A program made the position numbers and the translations under genes. DNA of 64,000 nt from NCBI GenBank assembly GCA_947494325.1, contig CANLUS010000003.1:1-64000 (forward strand), read 5' to 3'. This document shows positions 25,927 to 35,000 of the stretch, piece after piece. The notes under the pieces were generated by a model. The model worked only from the letters and a program-made list of their open reading frames with translations. It was not told the origin of the DNA and made no database searches. Origin of the DNA: an uncultured Flavobacteriaceae bacterium (GTDB taxonomy: Bacteria > Bacteroidota > Bacteroidia > Flavobacteriales > Flavobacteriaceae). Numbering within the stretch: position 1 is the first letter of the stretch; every line of letters starts with the position of its first letter.

Positions 25927-27297
25927 ATGAGAAAAATTTTAGTGATAGGCGCAGGCCGCTCTTCGTCTTCCTTGATTACTTATTTATTAGATAAATCGAA
26001 AGATGAAAATTTGCAGATTATTGTTGGGGATGTTTCTTTGGAAGCTGCCGAGGAGCGGATTCATAATCACGCCAATGGGATTGCTATGTTGTTGGATGTT
26101 TTCGATGAACAGGCCAGAATTGAAGTGATAAAATCTGTTGATATTGTGGTTTCTATGCTGCCCGCACGATTCCATATTGAAGTAGCTAAGGATTGTATTA
26201 CTTATAACAAACACATGGTTACAGCATCCTACATTTCGAAGGAAATGAAAGCGTTAGATAAAGATGCAAAGGCGAAAGGCTTGGTGTTTATGAACGAAAT
26301 TGGTGTCGATCCAGGAATCGATCATATGAGTGCTATGCAAGTCATTGATAGGATAAATGAAAACGATGCAAAAATGCTGTTATTTGAGTCATTTACAGGA
26401 GGATTGGTGGCACCTGAGAGTGATAATAATTTATGGAACTATAAATTTACATGGAATCCGAGAAATGTTGTATTAGCAGGACAAGGCGGAGCTGCCATGT
26501 TTATTCAGGAAGGTACGTATAAGTACATACCATATCATAAGTTGTTTCGAAGAACCGAGTTTTTAACTGTTAATGGTAACGGTAAATTTGAAGCATATGC
26601 TAATAGAGACTCATTAAAGTATAGAAGTATTTATGGATTGGATGAAATTCCTACCATGTATAGAGGTACTATCCGTAAAATAGGATTTTCAAGGGCGTGG
26701 AATGTTTTTGTACAATTAGGGATGACCGACGACAGCTATACCATCGAAAATTCTGAGCACATGAGTTATCGTGATTTTACCAACTTATTTTTAGCGTACA
26801 GTCCAAGTGATTCTGTAGAATTAAAATTGCGATCTTATTTGAAAATAGATCAAGATGATATTATGTGGGAGAAGTTACTAGAGCTCGATATATTCAACGC
26901 AACGAAAAAGATAGGGTTGGTAAATGCTACACCTGCTAAAATGCTACAGAAAATATTGATGGATAGTTGGACATTGCAAGAAGATGATAAAGACATGATT
27001 GTTATGCAGCATAAGTTTGGTTATTTGTATCAAGGTAAAACCAAACAAATTGAATCGAGTTTGGTGGTTATTGGAGATGACCAAACGTATACGGCGATGG
27101 CAAAAACCGTTGGGTTGCCAGTTGCAATTGCAACACTAAAGATTTTAAATGGCCATATTAAAACGCCAGGGGTTCAACTGCCGATTACCAAAGAGGTATA
27201 CGAGCCTATTTTAAAGGAGTTAGAAGAATACGGAATTAAATTTGAAGAAAAACAAGTCCCTTACTTAGGGTACAATCCAAATAATGTCAATGGTTAA
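25927..27297 (+). CDS. Saccharopine dehydrogenase family protein
   Basis: A 456-residue NAD(P)-dependent enzyme. The Rossmann motif VIGAGRSSSSLITYLLD opens the protein, followed by DVFDEQARIEVIKSVDIVVSMLPARFH near residue 58 and the C-terminal catalytic-domain part with NEIGVDPGIDHMSAMQVID near 124. Family members form or cleave saccharopine in lysine metabolism, or act on carboxynorspermidine; the exact substrate is not decided by the sequence I can see. Its end overlaps the aldo-keto reductase gene by 14 bp. Confidence 0.88.
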   Translation: MRKILVIGAGRSSSSLITYLLDKSKDENLQIIVGDVSLEAAEERIHNHANGIAMLLDVFDEQARIEVIKSVDIVVSMLPARFHIEVAKDCITYNKHMVTASYISKEMKALDKDAKAKGLVFMNEIGVDPGIDHMSAMQVIDRINENDAKMLLFESFTGGLVAPESDNNLWNYKFTWNPRNVVLAGQGGAAMFIQEGTYKYIPYHKLFRRTEFLTVNGNGKFEAYANRDSLKYRSIYGLDEIPTMYRGTIRKIGFSRAWNVFVQLGMTDDSYTIENSEHMSYRDFTNLFLAYSPSDSVELKLRSYLKIDQDDIMWEKLLELDIFNATKKIGLVNATPAKMLQKILMDSWTLQEDDKDMIVMQHKFGYLYQGKTKQIESSLVVIGDDQTYTAMAKTVGLPVAIATLKILNGHIKTPGVQLPITKEVYEPILKELEEYGIKFEEKQVPYLGYNPNNVNG

Positions 27298-28228
27298 GAA
27301 AGAATTAATTTACGGGTGTATGGGCTTAGGTGGTAGTTGGGATGATACTCCAATTACTGCACAAGATAGCGTAGTCGCAGAAAAAGCAATAGAAGCTGCG
27401 CTAGATGCAGGTATTACATATTTCGATCATGCTGATATATATACTCTTGGTAAAGCTGAACGTGTTTTTGGCGAAGTTTTAAAGAACAATGCTGGACTAA
27501 GAAGTCGTATCACGCTCCAATCCAAAGCTGGAATTTACACCCGTCGAGGTGCAAGTTCTAATGTATATAACAATAGTAAAGAATACTTAGTTCATCAAGT
27601 TGAACAAATATTAGATCGTTTACAAGTAAACTATTTAGATGTCTTTATGGTGCATCGACCAGACCCATTGATGGATCCAAAAGAAGTTGCTGAAGCATTT
27701 AGAAGTTTAAAAAAACAGGGGATGGTACATAAATTTGGTGTAAGTAATATGTCTATGCATCAAATGAACTCCATCCAAGAACATTGCGATGATCCGTTGG
27801 TTGCAAATCAAATTGAGTTGAGTTTAGCACATTCTTTGGTTGTGGACGCCGGTGTCTTGGTAAATAGATCGAATAGACAAGACTTTAATGGCGTAGAAGG
27901 CCTATCGGAATATATGCAAAAACATCAAATGGCAATTCAAGCCTATAGTTCTCTAGCGGGAGGAAGATATACTGGTAATAGCAATGCCATGAGCGAAGGT
28001 GACAAACAAACAATCGATTTGTTAAGTCAAACAGCAGAGAAATATACGACTACACCCGCGGCTATCTTATTAGCCTGGTTGTTTAAAATTCCGGGGAATG
28101 TTCAGCCTATAATTGGTACAACTAATCCTGATAGAATCAAAGCATGTAAAGATGCTGTCGATCTTGAATTGTCAAGAGAAGATTGGTACAACCTATGGAT
28201 TTCGGCAAGAGGCGAAAGTATCCCTTAA
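27284..28228 (+). CDS. Aldo-keto reductase
   Basis: A 314-residue NADPH-dependent reductase of the AKR superfamily. The catalytic tetrad is visible: D and Y in FDHADIYTLGKAERVFGE (about residues 46-62), K in LQSKAGIY (about 81) and H in FMVHRPDP (about 118). The C-terminal NADPH site QPIIGTTNPDRIKAC fits too. It resembles the YdhF type; the carbonyl substrate is unknown. Start codons at 27284 and 27290 are equally possible; both lie within the end of the preceding gene, indicating coupled translation. Confidence 0.9.
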   Translation: MSMVKKELIYGCMGLGGSWDDTPITAQDSVVAEKAIEAALDAGITYFDHADIYTLGKAERVFGEVLKNNAGLRSRITLQSKAGIYTRRGASSNVYNNSKEYLVHQVEQILDRLQVNYLDVFMVHRPDPLMDPKEVAEAFRSLKKQGMVHKFGVSNMSMHQMNSIQEHCDDPLVANQIELSLAHSLVVDAGVLVNRSNRQDFNGVEGLSEYMQKHQMAIQAYSSLAGGRYTGNSNAMSEGDKQTIDLLSQTAEKYTTTPAAILLAWLFKIPGNVQPIIGTTNPDRIKACKDAVDLELSREDWYNLWISARGESIP

Positions 28229-28292
28229 AAGAAATGCCAATTTTGGTTGATTGTATATTAAATGTATATTTAGCATCAACTAACTTAAACCT

Positions 28293-29171
28293 ATGACATC
28301 AACGGCCGGGATTATCTTAGCAATTTCCTTAATGATAATCATGTTTGGCTTGGGCTTATCGCTCACTTCAAAAGATTTTAAACGTATATTCTTATATCCG
28401 AAAGCAATTTTGATTGGACTTACAAGTCAAATAATTTTGTTACCTATAATCGCTTATGTTGTTGCTACCTATTTTAATGTCTCTCCAATAATTGCTGTAG
28501 GTATTATGTTATTAGCCGCCTGTCCTGGTGGAGCAACATCAAATTTAGTTACCTTTTTAGCCAAAGGTGATTTGGCTTTGTCTATATCTCTAACGGCGTT
28601 TGCCAGTATGCTATCTTTCATAACTATACCGCTTATATTACAATTCGCGTTGAACACTTTTTTAAATGATAATCAGGTGATTACCTTAGATACTTTTTCA
28701 ATTATTAAGCAAATGTTCGCGATTATAATCATCCCAGTAAGTTTAGGAATGATCGTAAATGCGAAGGCAACAAAGTTTGCCAGAAGTATGGATAAAGCAG
28801 TAAAAATTGCCTCAACAGTCATTTTTGTTTTGGTAATGATAGGGCTTGTATACACGTTAAGAGCTGTGTTTTTCGATTATTTGAAGCAAGCTGGTTTGCC
28901 TGTAATGGTGTTAAACATAGCAACGATGATCATTGGACTGCTGCTAGGGTTGGCCTTTAGGTTACCCAAAAGTCAAACTGTTAGTATTTCTATTGAGTCG
29001 GGTATTCAAAACGGCACCTTAGCCATTACCATTGCTACCCTAACTTTGAATAACGCAGAATTTGCAGTTGTACCTGCAGTATATGGTTTATTAATGTATA
29101 TAACAGCAACCATTGCCGTGGTACTTGGAAGACATTTTATAGCAAATGCTAAGCCAGCAACCTCGGACTAA
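28293..29171 (+). CDS. Bile acid:sodium symporter (BASS) family transporter
   Basis: A 292-residue membrane protein with about ten segments. Typical BASS elements are MLLAACPGGATSNLVTFLAKGDLALSISLT (about residues 70-100), the crossover region with the sodium-binding loop, and ESGIQNGTLAITIA near 235. Members import organic acids or steroids with sodium; the substrate here is unknown. It faces the trmN6 gene with only 3 bp between stop codons and has no obvious operon partner except, perhaps, the aldo-keto reductase 64 bp upstream. Confidence 0.92.
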   Translation: MTSTAGIILAISLMIIMFGLGLSLTSKDFKRIFLYPKAILIGLTSQIILLPIIAYVVATYFNVSPIIAVGIMLLAACPGGATSNLVTFLAKGDLALSISLTAFASMLSFITIPLILQFALNTFLNDNQVITLDTFSIIKQMFAIIIIPVSLGMIVNAKATKFARSMDKAVKIASTVIFVLVMIGLVYTLRAVFFDYLKQAGLPVMVLNIATMIIGLLLGLAFRLPKSQTVSISIESGIQNGTLAITIATLTLNNAEFAVVPAVYGLLMYITATIAVVLGRHFIANAKPATSD

Positions 29172-29174
29172 TCT

Positions 29175-29888
29175 TTACATTTTTAAGTAAAAATCTTGTA
29201 CTAAATCTTTATAGTCTTGTGTATATTGATGACGTTCAATTTCGATAACTAACTCCGAAATTTCAATTTCACTTTGGTGAAAACCAAATGTTAACAAGCT
29301 TCTTTTAATAGCAGATGTGATATGTCCTTTTACACGACATATTCGAGTTGGGTACAAAGAAACATTCTTCGCTAGCTTAACAAAATGTTCTTCTTCCTTG
29401 AAAGGGATCACAACAGAGAAAACACCTTCTTTAGATAACAGCATAGCAACAGAAGCTACTAATTCTTCAAAAGATAAAGAAGTCGTAAAACGTGCTTTAT
29501 TTCTTGCTTCATTTTCAGATACGAAGTCATCAGTGTAAAAAGGAGGATTGCTAACGATTAAGTCATAGGAGTCTTCGATTTCTTCTTTAAAAAGTTCTAG
29601 GGAAGCATGATAGCAAAAGAGTCTGTCTGCCCAATCTGAGTTTTCGAAATTTTCAACGGCTTGTTCGTAAGCATCAGCGTCAATTTCAAGACCATCTATG
29701 GTTTCGGCATGGCTACGCTGTGCTAACTGCAGTGCAATCACACCAGTGCCCGTGCCAATATCTAAAATGGAGTTTGGTTGCTGATCAATAGGAGTCCAAG
29801 CACCTAATAATACCCCATCGGTACCAATCTTCATGGCACATTTGTCTTGGTGCACGGTGAATTCTTTAAATTCAAATGGTTTATTCAT
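29175..29888 (-). CDS. trmN6: tRNA1(Val) adenine-37 N6-methyltransferase
   Basis: A 237-residue SAM-dependent methyltransferase. Motif I is LDIGTGTGVIALQLAQR near residue 43, and the N6-adenine motif NPPFYTDDF lies at about residues 115-123. The N terminus FKEFTVHQDKCAMKIGTDGVLLGAWT is the pattern of the YfiC/TrmN6 group, which modifies A37 of tRNA1(Val). Its start overlaps the rimM stop as TAATG, so it is translated with rimM in an operon of translation-related genes. Confidence 0.9.
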   Translation of the reverse strand: MNKPFEFKEFTVHQDKCAMKIGTDGVLLGAWTPIDQQPNSILDIGTGTGVIALQLAQRSHAETIDGLEIDADAYEQAVENFENSDWADRLFCYHASLELFKEEIEDSYDLIVSNPPFYTDDFVSENEARNKARFTTSLSFEELVASVAMLLSKEGVFSVVIPFKEEEHFVKLAKNVSLYPTRICRVKGHITSAIKRSLLTFGFHQSEIEISELVIEIERHQYTQDYKDLVQDFYLKM

Positions 29889-30415
29889 TACTCTAGATAC
29901 ATTTCAATCAGACCTTCAGGTGTCTCAACAAGAATTGTTTTGTTTTGACGATCTACTTTCTTAATAAAATCATCAATCATTGGTATTAATAATTCTATTG
30001 CTCCCTGTTGCACTTCAAACAATGGTTGTGCGGTGGTGTCATTTATTCCTACAATGGTACCCACGTCACCATGCTTGGTATCTTTTAAGGTAAACCCGAT
30101 AACTTCATGGTAATAGAATTTATTACCCTCTAATTTTGGTAGTAAGTTGAGCGGAAGATAAACGTCGAGTTTTAATAAGGCATTGGCGTCCGTTTCAGAG
30201 TCAACATCTTCGAATTTCACGCGTAATTGATTCCCTTTCTGTAGTAGGCTTCGCTCAATAAAAAAAGGAACCAAATTACTTCCCATTTCGATAAAAATCG
30301 CATCCATATTGGCATAAAGCTCAGGCTCATCTGTATCTAATTTGATGACAAGTTCTCCTCTGAAACTATATTTTGTTACAATCTTACCAAGATAAAAACA
30401 ATCTTTTTTTTGCAT
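29888..30415 (-). CDS. rimM: Ribosome maturation factor RimM
   Basis: A 175-residue protein that assists 16S rRNA processing and 30S assembly through ribosomal protein S19. The N-terminal domain starts YLGKIVTKYSFRGELVIKLDTDEPELY and the C-terminal PRC-barrel contains YYHEVIGFTLKDTKHGDVGTIVGI and later LIPMIDDFIKKVD, the family signatures. It lies between rpsP and trmN6, its classical neighbours. A hairpin with terminator features sits between rpsP and rimM, so rimM may be expressed at a lower level than rpsP. Confidence 0.96.
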   Translation of the reverse strand: MQKKDCFYLGKIVTKYSFRGELVIKLDTDEPELYANMDAIFIEMGSNLVPFFIERSLLQKGNQLRVKFEDVDSETDANALLKLDVYLPLNLLPKLEGNKFYYHEVIGFTLKDTKHGDVGTIVGINDTTAQPLFEVQQGAIELLIPMIDDFIKKVDRQNKTILVETPEGLIEMYLE

Positions 30416-30433
30416 CTTTTTTTTGAAATAAAA

Positions 30434-30459
30434 AACCTGACAATTTTCGTTGTCAGGTT
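30434..30459 (-). terminator. Terminator/attenuator between rpsP and rimM
   Basis: Stem AACCTGACAA / TTGTCAGGTT with a six-base loop. On the minus strand it is followed by TTTTATTTC and a run of T. It lies inside the rpsP-rimM-trmN6 unit, so it probably trims the flow into the downstream genes. Confidence 0.7.
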
Positions 30460-30484
30460 CAATTTATAATAAAAAAATAAATTT

Positions 30485-30994
30485 TTATTCTTCTTCGTTA
30501 GAAACTTCAGCATCAGTAGCTGCTTCTGCAACTTCTTCAACAGGAGCCTCAACAGCTACAGCTTTACGAGCTTCATTTACTTCTTTTTCGGCAGCTAATG
30601 CTTTTGCTTTTGCATCCGCTTCAGCTTTTGATAAGCCCTCTACTTTCGCTGCAACTTTACCAGTCTTTTCTTCTAACCAAGCATTAAATTTCTCTTCTGC
30701 TTGCTCTTCAGTTAAAGCACCTTTACGTACTCCACCAGCTAAATGATTTTTTAACATCGCACCTTTATAAGATAAAATTGCTTTCGCAGTATCTGTAGGT
30801 TGTGCGCCGTTTTGTAACCATTTTACAGCACCGTCAACATCTAAATCGATTGTTGCTGGATTTGTATTAGGATTGTAAGTACCTAATTTTTCTAATAATT
30901 TACCATCTCTTTTTACACGTGAATCTGCGGCTACGATCCAATAAAATGGCTTTCCTTTTTTACCGTGTCTTTGTAATCTAATTTTTACTGACAT
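30485..30994 (-). CDS. rpsP: 30S ribosomal protein S16, long form
   Basis: The first about 80 residues are canonical S16 (SVKIRLQRHGKKGKPFYWIVAADSR, DGKLLEKLGTYNPNT, WLQNGAQPTDTAKAIL). The remaining about 90 residues form an Ala/Glu/Lys-rich tail (KAEADAKAKALAAEKEV and an acidic end), which is normal for Bacteroidetes S16 and absent from most other phyla. The tail is probably a flexible helix on the ribosome surface. It heads the rpsP-rimM-trmN6 unit. Confidence 0.97.
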   Translation of the reverse strand: MSVKIRLQRHGKKGKPFYWIVAADSRVKRDGKLLEKLGTYNPNTNPATIDLDVDGAVKWLQNGAQPTDTAKAILSYKGAMLKNHLAGGVRKGALTEEQAEEKFNAWLEEKTGKVAAKVEGLSKAEADAKAKALAAEKEVNEARKAVAVEAPVEEVAEAATDAEVSNEEE

Positions 30995-31063
30995 TCTTTG
31001 TTAATTTTTAAGGTACACGACCTTGGTTATTAATAGCTCTTAATATCTCGTATTAAGTGGGCG

Positions 31064-31071
31064 CAAATATA
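31064..31071 (-). promoter_or_regulatory. Candidate -7 element of rpsP (TATATTTG)
   Basis: An exact TAnnTTTG match on the minus strand, 69 bp before the rpsP start; no TTG is seen at -33. The 196-bp gap to kdsB contains no other signal that I can support. Confidence 0.4.
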
Positions 31072-31190
31072 GGAAGTTTTTCGAATATAAAACACTAATA
31101 ATCTAATATTTATATATCGGACAAAGATGGTCAAAATAGCGTGACTTATATTATAGTAAAAAATACCGATATTTGTTTAAAATTTAGCTT

Positions 31191-31970
31191 ATGAATGTTC
31201 TCGGTGTTATTCCCGCGCGCTACGGCTCAACTAGATTAAATGGTAAGCCTTTATTAGATATTTGTGGAAAGCCCATGATTCAGCATGTTTATGAGCAAGC
31301 TAAAAAACTACTACCGTATGTCGTCGTTGCAACTGACGATAAGCGCATCGTAACGGCGGTGAAAAAATTTGGCGGTGAAGTCGTAATGACATCACCTGAT
31401 CATAAAACAGGGACCAATCGATGCCTCGAAGCCTACCGAGTTTACCAAAAGAGACACGATTTAGAATTTAATATCATTGTCAATATTCAAGGAGATGAGC
31501 CTTTGCTAGATCCCGAACAAATTAGATTGCTAATTTCTTGTTTTTATGATGAGGCAAATGATACACTCTATAGAACGACCGAATTAGCAACTTTAGTTAT
31601 TCCTGTGAAACCAACGGATACAACTTTTACAAATAGCGGTGTTTTTGTTGTGATTGACAGATTTAAAAGCGCCTTATATTTTAGTCGCTCGGTAATTCCT
31701 TTTGTGCGTGATGCTGATAAAAGTGAATGGCAGAAGCAACATACTTTTTATAAGCATATTGGGATGTATGCCTTCAAACCACAATCGTTGATAGAATTTG
31801 CCAGTTTGCAGCAAACCACCTTAGAAGTTGCAGAGTCCTTAGAGCAAAACCGATGGTTAGAAAATGGCAAAAACATAAAGGTTGAAATTACAGATACAGA
31901 GACGATTGGAGTAGATACACAAGACGATTTAGAAAAAGTTAGAAAGATAATTTCAACGAAGGAGAAATAA
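31191..31970 (+). CDS. kdsB: 3-deoxy-manno-octulosonate cytidylyltransferase
   Basis: Activates Kdo as CMP-Kdo for lipopolysaccharide core synthesis. The 259-residue enzyme begins GVIPARYGSTRLNGKPLLDICGKPMIQHVYEQA, the nucleotide-binding start of the family, and has MTSPDHKTGTNRCLEAY near residue 70 and NIQGDEPLLDPEQI near 103. It stands 109 bp before dnaE on the same strand without a terminator in between, so partial co-transcription is possible. Confidence 0.95.
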   Translation: MNVLGVIPARYGSTRLNGKPLLDICGKPMIQHVYEQAKKLLPYVVVATDDKRIVTAVKKFGGEVVMTSPDHKTGTNRCLEAYRVYQKRHDLEFNIIVNIQGDEPLLDPEQIRLLISCFYDEANDTLYRTTELATLVIPVKPTDTTFTNSGVFVVIDRFKSALYFSRSVIPFVRDADKSEWQKQHTFYKHIGMYAFKPQSLIEFASLQQTTLEVAESLEQNRWLENGKNIKVEITDTETIGVDTQDDLEKVRKIISTKEK

Positions 31971-32079
31971 CGTCCTTAAAGTTATAAACGGTTTCTAATT
32001 TTTGTTAATAAAAACAGCCTCATTTTCCGTTAAAAAGAGAGCTAAATAAGTACTTTTAAAGTTCGAAAATTTAGCATCA

Positions 32080-35000
32080 ATGTACCTCATATTTGACACA
32101 GAAACAACAGGTTTACCAAAAAGCTGGAATGCACCAATTACAGATACTAACAATTGGCCGCGTTGTGTTCAAATTGCTTGGCAACTACATGATAAATATG
32201 GAAAGCTCGTTGAACATCAAGATTTTTTAATCAAACCAGAAGGATTTAACATTCCGTATGATTCTGAACAAATTCACGGTATTTCTACACAACTAGCTCA
32301 AGAGAATGGAGAAGCATTAGAAACTGTTCTTGAGTTGTTTAATGAGGCATTGGCGAAGACAGATTTCGTAGTTGGTCAAAACGTTGGTTTCGATCTAAAT
32401 ATTATGGGTTGTGAGTACTATAGGGCTGACACCAAAACGAAACTAAATGATCTTCCTGTTTTAGATACATGTACAGAAAAAACAGCGCAACTATGTCAGT
32501 TGCCAGGTGGGCGAGGAGGTCGATTTAAATTACCAACCTTAACAGAATTACACCAGCACTTGTTTAAGGTGCCTTTTGCAGAAGCACATAATGCTACTGC
32601 CGATGTTGAAGCGACCACGCGTTGCTTTTTAGAGTTGATCCGTCAAAGAGTGTTTACGAAAGAAGAGTTAGATGTCAACGAAGAACACTTCAAAAATTTC
32701 GACATTGAGAACCCGCAAGAAATACAGTTAATTGGTTTATCACATACCAATCTTAAAAAAGAGAGTTCAAAACTCAAAAAGAAGGTTGCCAATACAATCG
32801 ATACGAACATCACACATGTTTCTAGTGATGATTTGCAAAAAGCACAATTTTCCCACTTACATAACCATTCTCAATTTTCAATTTTACAGTCGACTTCGAG
32901 TATTCCAAATTTGGTAAAAGCAGCTGCTGACTATAAAATGCCAGCTGTTGCACTAACAGATACAGGGAATATGATGGGAGCTTTTAACTTTGTGAAAGAA
33001 GTTTTAAAGTATAATAAAGACAGTGAAACTCCTATTAAACCAATTGTTGGATGTGAATTCAATGTCTGCGAAGACCATCAAAACAAATCGACAAAAGATA
33101 ACGGTTATCAAATTGTACTATTAGCCAAGAATAAAAAAGGTTATTACAATCTCGCAAAAATGGCTTCGATAGCTTATATCGATGGTTTCTACTATGTTCC
33201 GAGAATTGATAAAAAGGTTATTGAGCAGTATAAAGAAGATATCATCGTTTTAAGCGGAAATATATACGGAGAAATACCAAGTAAAATATTAAATGTTGGA
33301 GAGAAACAAGCAGAAGAAGCTTTGCTTTGGTGGAAAGAAACCTTTAAAGATGATTTCTACTTAGAGTTAAATGATCACAAGCAAGAAAATGAACAACATG
33401 TCAATACTACCATCGTGCAGTTTTCGAAAGATCATGATGTGAAACTAGTAGCGGCCAATAATACCTTTTATATCAACAGAGAAGATGCAGAGTCGCATGA
33501 TATTTTATTATGTGTGAAGGAAGGTGAAAAAATAGCAACACCCAAAGGTAGAGGGAGAGGTTTTCGTTATGGTTTAGAAAACGAAGAATATTATTTTAAG
33601 AGTCAGGAAGAAATGAAAACATTATTTCAGCATATTCCTGAGGCGATTTTGAATATTCAAGAAATCGTTGATAAGATTGAACCCTTTACATTAGCGAGAG
33701 ATGTATTGTTACCCAAATTTGAGATCCCGGAGCAATTTGTACATGCTGAAGATGAAGAAGATGGTGGGAAACGAGGCGAGAATGCCTATTTAAAACACTT
33801 AACCTATGAAGGCGCCAGAGATCGATATGGCGAGCTTAATGAAGAAACCATTGAGCGGATAGATTTTGAGCTAAGTGTGATTGAAAATACAGGTTATCCT
33901 GGTTATTTTTTGATTGTTCAAGACTTTATTGCCAAGGCCAGAGAGATGGATGTTTCTGTTGGTCCCGGGCGTGGATCTGCTGCAGGTTCGGTAGTAGCCT
34001 ACTGTTTGCAGATTACAAATATTGACCCGATTAAATATGACTTACTTTTTGAGCGTTTTTTAAATCCTGATCGTGTTTCATTACCCGATATTGATATTGA
34101 TTTTGATGATGAAGGGCGTCAAAGAGTCATCGATTATGTAATCGATAAATATGGAGCAAATCAGGTAGCACAAATTATTACCTATGGTACCATGGCGGCC
34201 AAGTCTTCGATTCGAGATACATCTCGTGTACTCGATTTACCATTGCATGATGCCGATAGAATTGCGAAGTTAATTCCGAATACAAAATTAAAAACCATTT
34301 TTGGTGAAGATGCCAAGAGTGTTGCTAAGATCAAAGAACTTCGAAAAGACGAAATACTCAATGTAAATGAGTTGCGTAATTTGGCAGAGGGGCAAGGTCC
34401 GGAGGCGTCTATGATCCGTCAAGCGGTGGCACTCGAGGGTTCGGTAAGAAATACAGGAACACATGCCTGTGGAGTGATCATCACCCCTGAAGATATTACC
34501 AATTTGATTCCGGTGGCAACGGCCAAAGATTCCGATTTATATGTCACTCAGTTTGACAATAACGTGGTGGAGGATGCCGGATTGTTAAAAATGGATTTCT
34601 TAGGATTAAAAACCTTAACGTTGATCAAAGATACCGTTAAGATTGTAAAGGCATTACATGATGTTGAGTTAGATCCAGATTCCTTTCCGCTGGACGATAC
34701 AAAAACGTACGAATTATTTCAACGTGGCGAAACCGTTGGTATTTTTCAATATGAATCTCCAGGAATGCAGAAGCATATGAAGCATTTAAAACCGACTGAG
34801 TTTGCGGATTTAATTGCCATGAATGCCTTATATCGACCTGGTCCAATGGAGTATATTCCACTGTTTATTCAGCGTAAACACGGAATCGAAGCGATCGAGT
34901 ATGACCTTCCAGAAATGGAAGAATACCTAAAGGAAACCTATGGAGTAACCGTATATCAAGAGCAAGTGATGTTGCTCTCACAGAAGTTAGCAGGGTTTAC